From Dendrobium chrysotoxum (taxonomy: Eukaryota > Streptophyta > Magnoliopsida > Asparagales > Orchidaceae), in the NCBI GenBank assembly GCA_019925795.1, contig CM034314.1, positions 97,769,264 to 97,833,263 on the forward strand: a stretch of DNA of 64,000 nt, read 5' to 3'. A model generated the notes under the pieces. It ran no database searches. It was not told where the DNA came from and was given only the letters and a program-made list of their open reading frames with translations. The position numbers and the translations under genes were made by a program. Positions 1 to 9,837 of the stretch are shown one piece after another. Positions within the stretch are counted from its first letter, which is position 1. The number at the start of each line of letters is the position of its first letter.

Positions 1-394
1 TATATAAGTTCTGCTACCAAGGAACCCTAGAAAGTTGTGAACCGAAATCATGTTCTCTATCCCATTACATTTACTAACCTTGCACAACTTCACGCATCAT
101 GTAGCCTTTTGTGAGGATTGCAATGTTTTTTTTTTTTTGGTGAGGATTGAAATGTTGATGTTGGCCCCATAGAGCCTAATGACTAGAAAAGACTTGCATT
201 TTCATGGCTGCTTGAAATTGGCTTTTTGGATCAAACGGACTTAAAATTATACATGCATATTAGAAAATGAGACATGAATAAAAACGATAAAATAAAATCC
301 CAATTTTATAGCTTGAATCCATATTCCCAGCAAGAAACTGGAAACTGGAAACTTTATATGCATATTTTGTTTTTGAGGGTCTTCATCTGATGGA
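1..394. other. AT-rich flank, no gene seen
   Basis: AT-rich sequence with no convincing exon. It includes a short T-run (about 126-137). It may be an upstream intron of the MPPB gene whose 3' exons begin at 2625, but I found no earlier MPPB exon here. Confidence 0.4.
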
Positions 395-399
395 AAATA

Positions 400-1992
400 T
401 GTCATGACCCATCCCGGAAACTCGACTTAATGAGGTGGGAACAAAAATCGGATGGTATTAACAATTTTATTCATATTATAAACAATTTAGACATACAACT
501 TCTCAAAACAACTGAAGAGCCACTATTTCATAATTTCCTCTAATACTTAACATTTGTATAAATCATAAATTACTTGTTTTCATTTGTACGCCGTCTTCTT
601 TAGACGTACTTCTTCCTTTCAGCCATTTTTCAATTCTTTGGAGACTTACCTGAAATATTAATTGGATGGATTGAGTTTACAGTGTAAACTCAGTGGATAA
701 TCATTGTCAATTATAAAACAGTAAAATAGATATCAAATTAGTATACATACATCTTTCATGTATTATAATACACTTTTCATAACCATTTCTATTATCCATT
801 TCCATTTTACATTTCTATTAATTGATTTGACGTTCAATTCTTTTTCATAATCATTTTCATTTGTACAAGAGCACCGTCTAAATGTACCAATTAAGGTACA
901 ACCATTTTCATTTCCATTTCTTTTTCTTTTTAACGTGCACGGGTACGTTGCTTCCCCAACCAGTACCATACGGGGGTGAACTCCTATAAATTTTCATGCA
1001 TATCTTTTCCTTTTCCTTTTCTTTAAATTTGTTTTTCAGTCATTCGTATATCATAATGCTTTCTAACTTTACTTTCTCTTTCCTTTATATGTAGTCTCGT
1101 TACATACCATTTCTTTCTCATATTCATTTTTTATACACATTTACTTATTTCATATGTAATAGTTTCACAAAAATAAAGTATAAGTCTTAAACACTTAAAT
1201 AACATGCTTCTTTCAAAATGAAATAGAAAATACAATAAAGAGAAATTCTATAAATACTCACTTTGATCTTTCAAATCTTCAATCCTTGTCACAACCTAAA
1301 GAGATACACAATAATATAAATTTATATATAGTTAACTTTCATCAAATTTTTCATAAACGTCTATCTAATTAATTCTTACCTTATCCTCAATTTCCTTTCT
1401 TGTTGAATTCTTAAAAAAACCAACTCCTACAACTTGATCTCTTTCCTTCTAAAATTTCTAAAATTAAACAATATAAATTTTCATGAAAATATGATTTAAT
1501 AATAAATTTAAGTAAAATTATATGATAGGAATTTTACTTATAAAAAGGGGTTTTTCCAAATCCCAAAATCTTTTTCTTTCTCTCTCAAAATCTCTTCTCG
1601 CTTCCAAATCTCTTTCTCTTCCTTTAATAAAACATCATTTACTTTAGGTAAAGCAAAACAAGAGAATTTATACAAAAATAGAAGAAAGAAATTCAATAAC
1701 CTGCTTCCCTTTTTCTCCTCGGTCGTTTCTCTCGTTCGTTGAAATTTCTTCCAAATTTATTACTTCTTTAGAGATAGGAATGAAAATGAATTATTAATTA
1801 TTATTCTTGAAGGCAATCATTTGCTAAAATTGGAAAAACAGAACTCACCTCACGCTCTCGCACGAAGCCGCCTGTCCGTCCCAGCCCCTTCTATTTCGTG
1901 AACGCCTCTTCGGTTTCGCCCGTCCCTGTTCGTGAGATTAATAGGGTGACCGGCCGGTTCAATTGAACCGGCTGGATGAACCAGTTTTTACA
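400..1992. mobile_element. Solo LTR of an LTR retrotransposon
   Basis: The segment begins TGTCATGACCC, ends TTTTTACA, and is flanked on both sides by the same 5 bases, aaata (395-399 and 1993-1997). TG...CA ends plus a 5-bp target duplication are the hallmarks of an LTR, and no internal retrotransposon domains lie inside, so this reads as a solo LTR of 1593 bp left by LTR-LTR recombination. A TATA-like stretch (TATAAAAAGGGG, about 1541) followed by a pyrimidine-rich leader suggests transcription toward the right. The end motifs resemble plant Ty3/gypsy LTRs, but lineage is inference. Confidence 0.75.
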
Positions 1993-1997
1993 AAATA

Positions 1998-2624
1998 TGA
2001 ATTTTCAATGCCCAAAAGTAGCTTCTAATAATTCATAGTCATAGTATATAAGATGAAAAAAAAAAAAAACCGCTGCAAGGCATATCCAATAGGCCAAATT
2101 TATATCACTTTATTCAAAATCTTGAAAAGCTTAGTTCCATTATTGATTTCTGTCTACGGAGAACAACAATATTTGTAAATTAATTTTGTGGAATTTGGAT
2201 ACTCCTCATACTTTATGATTTTTCTTTTTTTGAACTTTTAATGATTTCATTTTCCCCATAATGCTATTGCTCCAAAACAAGTCAAACAGATTAGATTAGC
2301 AAAGCTAACTCATCGGCTTACTGTAATTAAGGTGGAGATCATTTCATCCACTCATTTCTGAGAATTGATTATTTATATAATATAATATTCTGAATACCTG
2401 TGAGTTGATAATATTATTTCCACGCTTGTTAATCTTTCTCAATTGGATTTGCTTTATATTTTTCAATTACAATTCCCGTCTAAGCTCTGCTCATTGAATG
2501 GCTTTCCTGGTTATGCATCTACTTTTAAATTTGTATGCAGATTGTTATGTACTAGGCTTGCACTCTTTGTCATTTGGTTACACCGGCAGAAATACTAAAT
2601 TTGTGCTTGGTTTTCCTGTCACAG
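1998..2624. other. MPPB intron sequence upstream of first visible exon
   Basis: AT-rich sequence leading to the 3' splice site CCTGTCACAG at 2615-2624. I see no further exon. The preceding MPPB exon, which should encode the GLFGVYA-like segment, was not found in the window, so this intron probably starts left of the window. Confidence 0.4.
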
Positions 2625-2939
2625 GCGGATTGTGTTGATGATTTGGCCTGGGCAATTATGCAAGAGATTAGCAAACTATCTTACCGAGTATCAGAAGCTG
2701 ATGTTATCCGTGCTCGTAATCAGGTTTGTATCACTTCTGTAGATGCATATTTATTTCAGTTTTTGTAGCTTTTATTTTTCTCTCTTTTTCTTTCTAATGA
2801 ATGCTTAATTTTGTAATGTCCGACTAAAACCTGTTCTTTGATATAAGGCTGATGAACAAATACTATAGATGTCTATCTATTAGCATATGATTAGTAGAAT
2901 AATTAGCATTGGGCTTGTGTTTATGTTTTTGTTTTACAT

Positions 2940-2976
<37 letters not shown>

Positions 2977-5900
2977 GCCTGTATCTCACTATGTGGGCTC
3001 GGCTATATGAATCCTTTTTCTCCATTGTGTCTTGTTAAGAGTCAAATTCTCATTGAAATCTAACAAAGGTCATTTCTAATATTTTCTAACTAAATCTTTT
3101 TAGGTCTACCTTTACCTTTCTTAACATAAGCCAAATCTAATACATCTACTTTCCTAACCGGGTCATCAGAAGGCCACCGTTTTATGTGACCAAACCATCG
3201 AAGGCGACTCTCTCTAATCTTATCTTCTACTAAGACAACTCCAACCTTTTCACGTATATGCTCATTTCGCATCATGTCTCTAAGAGTGAAGCCACTCATC
3301 CACCTGAGCATCCTCATCTCTGCAACACCTAACTTAAAATTATGCTTCTCTTTTAACGGCCATATTCTACACCATAAATCATTACAGGTCTTACCACCAT
3401 CTTATAGAATTTTCCCTTAAGTTTGATGGGGACTTTTCTATCACACAACAAGCCCGATGCATTCCTCCAGTTCAACCATTCAACTTGAACTCTACTAATA
3501 ATATCTCTATTTATTTCACCATCACTCTGAACAATAGACCCAATATATCTAAAACGTGTATTCTTATAAATGACTTGATCGTCTAAAGTCATAACTTATA
3601 ATCCCCCATTAGATCTATTATTACTAAATTTACACTCCAATCAGTTTTAGATCTACTCAAACGAAAATCTTTGGACGCTAAGGTTGACCTCCATAATTCA
3701 AGTTTACCTTCAACTCACTCTCTAGTTTTATCAACAAGAAGAATATCATCAGCAAAAGCATACATAAGGGTACAACCTCTTGCAAATGTCTAGTGAGACA
3801 TCCATGACTAAAGCAAAAAGATAAGGGCTTAAGGTTGATCCTTGATATAATCCAACTGAAATAGGAAAATACTTGGTCAAACCACCTTGTGTTTGAACAC
3901 AGGTAACAGTTTCTGCATATATATCCTTAATGATTTGAATATAAGCATTATTAACCATTTTCTTTTCTAGAACTCTCCATAGCACTTCTATTGGAACTTT
4001 ATCATATGTTTTCTCTAAATCAATAAATATCATATGTAGATCTTCCTTATTCTCTCTATACTTTTCCATCAAACCTCTCAATAAATGTATAGCGTCCATA
4101 GTAGACCTACCCGGCAAGAATCCAAATTGATTTTGAGAAACATTAATATCACGTTGCAACCTATGTTCTATAACTTTCTCCCATAGTTTTAAAGTAAGAC
4201 ACATTAACATAATTCCTCTATAATTCGTACAATCTTGTGCATCACCTTTATTCTTAAAAATTAGAATCAACTGATCCAATTGAGCCCTCGGACAGTGAAT
4301 CCAGTAAGTTAAGGGAGAAGCTTTGCTCTAATTGTTATGCCTTATGGTTTTGACACAACCTGGCCTGTCGATCGGACCTATCCCTTCAGGAATGTAGTGT
4401 TCATCTGGTTCATGTTAGCTGCTGCTTTAGGCTGACTGGCCTCCTTGCTTGTCATCCCATTGACCATTCATCTGAAAATCATTTGATGCCATCTCTGTTT
4501 CTGAATCTGAATTCATTCCATTCCTAATTATTTCATTTTAGCAGTTCACTTGGTAGTTTATTGAGTTGGATATAGATCTACTACTATTGTAGACATCAAT
4601 TTGCAAACAGATAATTGGTTGCCTGCCCATGCTATAGTTATGCAACCTTCCCTAAGTTGATAAGGCCCACTGGCCAAGTATCTGCCATTTCTTATTCCAT
4701 GAGGCGGTTCTTTAAGTGTGGTTATCACTCTTGATGTAGTGCTTGTTTGGTTGGTTTTTTCTCTTTTTTTATTTTTTATGCAAAAAAAACTGTTTCTGAA
4801 TGACAGGGTAGTGTTTGGATGATTTTGTTTTTTTTGTTTTTGGCTACTTGAGTTACCCAAAAGGGTGGCGGGAAACTACTTCCTACCACCTATTTTAAAA
4901 CAACGTACACAAAGTGTTTTCTAAAAGCAGACTATCAAATGTCAAAAAACCCTCAACCTACTACCCCTAGCTCTACTAACATAAAAAATATCAAGATTAC
5001 TTGCATCGCACCCAACAATATTTCACAAATATATCTTTTATTCTCCAGCTATGATGCACAGACACGGACACGGCGACACAAATACGACACGACACGACAC
5101 AGACACGGGTTAGACACGGTATTATAGTTTTTATATTTTAAAAATACTGTATAAAAATTGAATAAGTATAATTTTAAAAATAATTTAGAAATAATAAGTT
5201 ATTTAACTAGAGTTTGTGCTTAAAATGATTAATATTAGGATGTCGAGAGTCGGGCGTCGATGTCATTTATCTGTCATCGAGAGAGGAGATGACAATGTTG
5301 TCGAGAGTCGGGCATTGATATTATGCAGTAAATATTGGGCGTCAATGTTAAGAGGGCATTTATCGTCAATGTTGAGAGAGCGTTGGTCGTCGATGTTGAG
5401 AAGGCGTTGGATAAAGATGAGATGTCAAGATGTGGGTGTAGAAATTGCTAGCATCGAGCATCAATATAAATATAGCGTTAGACTTTGATATGGAGATCGT
5501 TTTGAAATGTTGATGTTGTAACGACGTCAGACGTCGATTTTGAGATGAGATCGGGCATTGTTGTGAAATCAAAGTTGTAACCCGCCAAAGAGAAATGAAA
5601 ATGAGAATATTCGATGAATAGGGTATTAAGTGTGGGCGATTGATTTGGTGTTGTGGATAGGAAATAAGAAATTTAGTTTTTATATTTAAAATAAGTAAAA
5701 AATTTAAATACAAGAAATTATATTTAAAAAAATTCATAAAATATTTAAGATATGCATGTCGGACACGTGTGTCCAATTTGCATTTAATATTTATTTAATC
5801 GGACACGTTTTTGGCGTGTCCGACATGTGTCGTCGGAGTGTCGGATACGCGTCGTGTCGGACACTACACATCTCTTTGAGGAGAAGTGTCGGTGCATCAT

Positions 5901-7419
5901 AGTTCTCCAGATATTGTTTGATTTTTTTTCTAAATATTTCTAGTTATTGGACCAATTTCTTAATTTTTAAAGCAAATTTAAATTAATAGTATTTATTTTA
6001 AAAAAGGTTCTCAGTTAATCTTAGAGAAAACAAAAGGAGTGACTGAGGGCATTTTGGTCTTTTGGAACACTAAAGCAAGTCCAGATTTTTTTTTCTAATA
6101 AGAAATCTCATATATATTTTTTTAGAATAGTGCAGTCGCAAACAAAGATCTCCAGTTACTTTATACTCATAACAAGTTCTTAGAGCTACTTCTTCAATAA
6201 CTTCTCACAGCTATATTGACAACAATAGCCAAGCCAAATGAACCGTAATATTTATATGAGTACTGTCGTTGGCCTTTCCGCTTCATGCTATTTTTTCTCT
6301 GATGCTGTTACGCCTATGCTATTCTTTAACTACTGTTACTGTGATTGCTCACTCCTATGGATGTTTTTATTCCTTTTCTTGGTTAGTTCTACAAGTTTAC
6401 TCATCCCCAATTATGTTGACCGTTTCTAATTTCTTTTACCATTTGTGTCATAACTTTCATATTGGCTATGCGGTTTTCTTCTGTAGATAATAATTTCGGA
6501 TAAAATCAAGTTTGAATTTATTGGCTATTGGAAATTAAATTTAGTTGATCTTTTGCCAACCATATATTCTAATATACGGATGAGAAGTCTATTTTATGCA
6601 TGTAATTATTGCTTTGATTAAATTAAATTTCTTTTTATTTTTAATTTTTAATCTTGTGTGTTCATATTTTCTTTATTAGATTTAAACGAGAATTTGACTT
6701 TTAACAGGACACAATGGAGAAAAAGGATTCATGTAGCTGACCCACGTAGTGGGATAAAGGCTTGATGTTGTTGTTGTGTTCATATTAGATGTGTTATTTC
6801 TTTCATTGCAGTACAAGTGCAACTACTTAATTTTAGAAAAAAAATCATCTTCTTATTCTGATATGAGGCATGGGTTTCTTATTTTGATGATTTTTTTCTT
6901 AACCTAATTGCTACATGTTTTGTTATTGCCTTTTTAGTTTCCCAATTTCCTTAAAATTTGATGTACTTGGAATTATGAACGTGATGATTAAATTATATTT
7001 GGTTGCTGATTTTGTGTGATTTGAAAATCTTTTTTTTTTTTTCATATTTATTTGATCTTTGATTATCATTTTGAATTTAATTATCATATTTATTGGTTTG
7101 CATCTAAAGAAATTACGTTTATGTGTATTTAGTGGTCTATGATTTGCAATCGCAAGTCCTCTTACATGATTTACTGATGTAGGACTAAATGCGTGGGTTG
7201 ATGTTTAAGTAGGAAATGACATGATTATTGTAGAGTAAGCACAATTATCCAACTTCTAGCAATTTTAAATGAAAGATTGAAAACAATAAAGTGATGATTA
7301 GATTAGGCAATCGGTTACATGATAATCGTTAGGAACACAAAATAACCTATTCAAATCAAGCTATGCAGTACATGGAAGTTTGCAAAGGAAATCCCTAAAT
7401 TAACATTTAGACTAGTGGG

Positions 7420-7456
<37 letters not shown>

Positions 7457-8918
7457 CGGACGAGAGAGGGAAGTGGGAGGTGGTGGCCGGCTGTTTAGGG
7501 AGAAGAGAGGGGAGGAGGTCGGTGGAAGAGGTGGACCATGAGCCCGGATGCTTCCTGTGGCTGGTGGGTAATACGCTGCCCTCACCTAGGGACTTCGGAC
7601 TCTCACAAGAGCTCTCAACTCACCAAAACACAAATGCAGGAAATATTTTTCATAATCATCATCCTCCTCTCCAAAGAGGAGGGGCTATAAATAGTCAAAT
7701 ACAATAATAAAATAAAAAGACAAAAGTGCCACTTGGGGTCACATGAACCTACTCCCTCAAGCGAGGGTAAAAAACGGAAAAGATACAATAATAAATCAAA
7801 TACAAATAATATTTCAAAAATAGAGTGGTGTAATTATGGCCGTAGATCTCTGGCCTCTCCTCTGGTAAACTCTCCACTGTCGAATGTCCTCATCATTTAC
7901 ATATATTGTATTATTCTAGTTGCGTCAGGAAACCTAAAACCTATCATATCTGAAATTATTTTGCAACAGTAGCAAGATTTTGAAGTTACACCTTTATTGC
8001 TTTGTTTGGTTGATCAATTCCATCTCCTAATTTTTTCAATTCACATGTAGGTTGCATTGCAGCCTTTATCGCGAAAACTGGTACTCTATTGACACTGATG
8101 GGTTCTTCGTTTTTGTTTTGGTTCTTAGCTGAAATCCTCCTTACAACTTCATATTGATGGCACAAGTCCGGTTGCCGAGGATATAGGCCGCCAGGTGAAA
8201 TATCTTGTAACAAAGATGAAACGAGCAGCAAAATTTTATTGGATTTTTATGTTAAACCATGTTAAAAGAGCTGGATTAATGATGTTAAAGGAGAAGCGAA
8301 GTTTTTGGTTTTTGCACTATTTATGTAACTTTGCTTCTTTTATTTAAATTTTCAGCTACTAACGTATGGCCGAAGGATACCCGTTGCTGAGCTTTTTGCA
8401 AGGATTGATGCAGTTGATCCTAGCACAGTAAAGCGGGTTGCTAACCGCTTCATATTTGATCAGGTAATTATCTCATCATATGTTTTGTAATGGAACATGA
8501 GCCATTTTGATTTTCTTGGGCTAATTTAGTACCAATATTGAGTCAAGATCAAGAGAGTTTGCTCTACTCAAAATTGTAAATTTTAGTTCCTGCTCCACTT
8601 GAATAAATTTCCATTTTTAGTCAACTTGAAGATGAATTTTTTTATTTATATGTAAATATTAAATATATACTAGACATTATACCTAGAGGAGTCGGCCAAA
8701 TCGGATTTGAAATGAATTTTCTTTTGGGAGTGGAGATCGGCTATCTCAAGTTGAGCTAAATTTTGAGCGATTTAGAGTTATTTTATTCATATTTCTTTTA
8801 TTTTTTAATCTGCTGTTTCTGTCTATTTTAGGATGTTGCCATTGCTGCCATGGGACCTATTCAAAAGCTCCCCGACTACAACTGGTTCAGGCGCAGAACC
8901 TATTTGCTTCGCTACTAA
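2625..8918 (+). CDS. MPPB: Mitochondrial processing peptidase subunit beta, 3' exons (partial)
   Basis: Four exons are readable: 2625-2723, 8129-8194, 8356-8463 and 8832-8918 (stop TAA 8916-8918). All introns are GT-AG and every join is phase 0. They encode the last 119 residues of the M16 metallopeptidase C-terminal domain. Recognisable pieces are SYRVSEADVIRARNQ, LHIDGTSPVAEDIGRQ, TYGRRIPVAELFARIDAVD and GPIQKLPDYNWFRRRTYLLRY minus its last residues. In plants this subunit is both the catalytic half of the presequence peptidase and a core protein of the cytochrome bc1 complex in the inner mitochondrial membrane. The zinc-binding HxxEH motif lies in the N-terminal half, outside the window. 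The 5405-bp intron between the first two exons is swollen by an RTE LINE, a hAT-like element and an RTE tail. The reading frame is intact, so the gene looks functional. Confidence 0.93.
2941..4285 (-). mobile_element. RTE-type LINE, 5'-truncated, decayed
   Basis: Read on the minus strand this is a non-LTR retrotransposon with reverse-transcriptase motifs: NYRGIMLM, QFGFLPGRSTMDAIHLL, FIDLEKTYDKVP and GLYQGSTLSPYLFALVMD. The catalytic box is present as MYAFADD near 3740-3765, but in a different frame from the preceding part, so a frameshift has broken the ORF. A downstream piece carries RLRWFGHIKR (about 3200), typical of the RTE C-terminus. The element ends in a (TTG)n tail, seen on the plus strand as (CAA)n at 2941-2976, preceded by the conserved RTE 3' end. 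It lies antisense in the MPPB intron. The 5' end is approximate and I found no target duplication. Confidence 0.85.
3749..4279 (-). pseudogene. RTE reverse transcriptase fragment
   Basis: A 176-codon open stretch covers the fingers and palm of a LINE reverse transcriptase. Motif order is NYRGI, QFGFLPGRS, the first catalytic aspartate in FIDLEKTYDKV, then QGSTLSPYLF. The frame fails just before the second catalytic motif, which continues in another frame. The following frames (3353-3592 and 3090-3317) hold the thumb and C-terminal regions. It lacks the N-terminal endonuclease and cannot encode an active enzyme. Confidence 0.85.
4286..5040. other. MPPB intron sequence, no gene seen
   Basis: Unique-looking intron DNA between the RTE LINE and the hAT-like element. 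Short open frames here show no recognisable domain. Confidence 0.4.
5049..5902. mobile_element. hAT-like non-autonomous TIR transposon with 8-bp target duplication
   Basis: An 854-bp element. The left end is CTATGATGCACAGACACGG; the reverse complement of the right end is CTATGATGCACCGACACTT, so the terminal inverted repeat matches at 16 of the first 17 bases. It is flanked by a perfect 8-bp duplication, ttctccag (5041-5048 and 5903-5910). An 8-bp duplication with a short TIR points to the hAT superfamily. Both subterminal regions are rich in GACACG or its complement, and the interior repeats GTCGAGAGTCGGGC-like and GTCGATGTTGAGA-like words. No transposase is encoded. It lies in the MPPB intron. 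Confidence 0.85.
5911..6656. other. MPPB intron sequence, no gene seen
   Basis: AT-rich intron DNA. Two overlapping short open frames (about 6238-6490) contain only hydrophobic low-complexity residues and no family signature. Confidence 0.4.
6669..6774 (+). mobile_element. RTE LINE 3' tail, 5'-truncated
   Basis: This 106-bp piece is the same 3' end as the minus-strand RTE LINE at 2.9 kb, in opposite orientation: GACACAATGGAGAAAAAGG and GTAGTGGGATAAAGGCTTG, then a (TTG)n tail. It is flanked by a 12-bp target duplication, tgtgttcatatt (6657-6668 and 6775-6786). It is a severely 5'-truncated insertion. Confidence 0.85.
6787..8128. other. MPPB intron with LTR-like remnant
   Basis: Intron DNA containing a 33-G homopolymer and, after it, a GC-richer block (7455-7740). 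The block includes CTCCTCTCCAAAGAGGAGGG followed by CTATAAATAG, an arrangement often seen at the promoter of plant LTRs, so it may be a fragment of an LTR. No ends or duplications could be defined. The polypyrimidine stretch before 8129 serves the next MPPB exon. Confidence 0.4.
7422..7454 (+). repeat. Poly-G homopolymer (33 G)
   Basis: An uninterrupted run of 33 G residues inside the MPPB intron. Runs this long are rare in plant DNA and could form G-quadruplexes. The exact length may be an assembly or sequencing artefact. Confidence 0.9.
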
Positions 8919-9837
8919 GCCCATTTTGTGCTACATTTGGCTGTTTATTTGCGCGCAAAAGTTGTAAGCTTCAAGTACGCTTGTTTGCCACATTCTATAA
9001 ATTTGTGATCAGGTGGGTTTATGGTAGAAGTATTTTCTTCTATATTGTTCAATTTTGTCCTGCATTTTCTCAATCTATATTTCCAATGTAGACTTTCTTT
9101 TAAACTATTTGGCTTCACTTTTCTGTAGGGAAGAGTATTTTATGCTGTATAATTTACAATAAGATCTACTGACTTTACTTTGTCGAATAAATATAACTCC
9201 GGTGATCCAGTAGGGCATAATCTTCTACTAGGCCGTTTTCCTGTTAGCTTGTTGAGCTTCTCTATTTGACTACCTTCAGCTATTGGTTAGCAACGAGTTT
9301 ACTGGCATTATTAGTGAAAGAAGTTTTAATTTGTTTTCAACATGACATCAGTCCATGTGCAAAATGATTTACATGTTTTCCTCTATAAGCAAGCCATGTA
9401 AATTTAATTTAACAAAAGATTTGGGCTTACTGTTAATTGATTGCTTCAGCAATCTAACTATTGAAAAAATGAAATTGTCATTCCTCCCATCACTTCTAGC
9501 CGTGCAGTAATTGTATAGGATATTCACAATAAGCAGGATGTAAGTTTTTATTTTGCATGAGCAACTTCTGTTCAGTTTCATTTGATTTATGGAGCAATTT
9601 CTGTTTTGCATTTGAATATGGTGATTTTATTTCACAAAACAAATTATAGATTGGCCAGCCCAAAACATGCAAAAGCATCAAAACTCAAATCAGTTTAAAA
9701 CATTATTTGCATTTACATTCTTAGCAGGTTATATGCTTTGTACAGAGTTTACATGTTTCATTTGACATTTTAAATTTGTAAGACACTTAGACTGAAATAA
9801 AAGGATAAATTTACATTCAATTATCAATCAGCTAAAG
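8919..9837. other. 3' UTRs of two convergent genes
   Basis: This stretch separates the stop codon of MPPB (+) from that of the beta-glucosidase (-). It should hold both 3' UTRs. AT-rich; no other gene or repeat stands out. Confidence 0.5.

Noticed and set aside
2574..2624. Upstream extension of the MPPB open frame from a Met at 2574
   Set aside because: It lies in the intron before the acceptor CACAG at 2624, and MVTPAEILNLC does not fit the family.
5216..5776. Open frames in the hAT-like element
   Set aside because: No transposase motifs; they follow repeated GTCGAGAGTCGG words.
7420..7707. Open frame starting with a poly-glycine run
   Set aside because: The glycines are the poly-G homopolymer; the rest lacks any domain.
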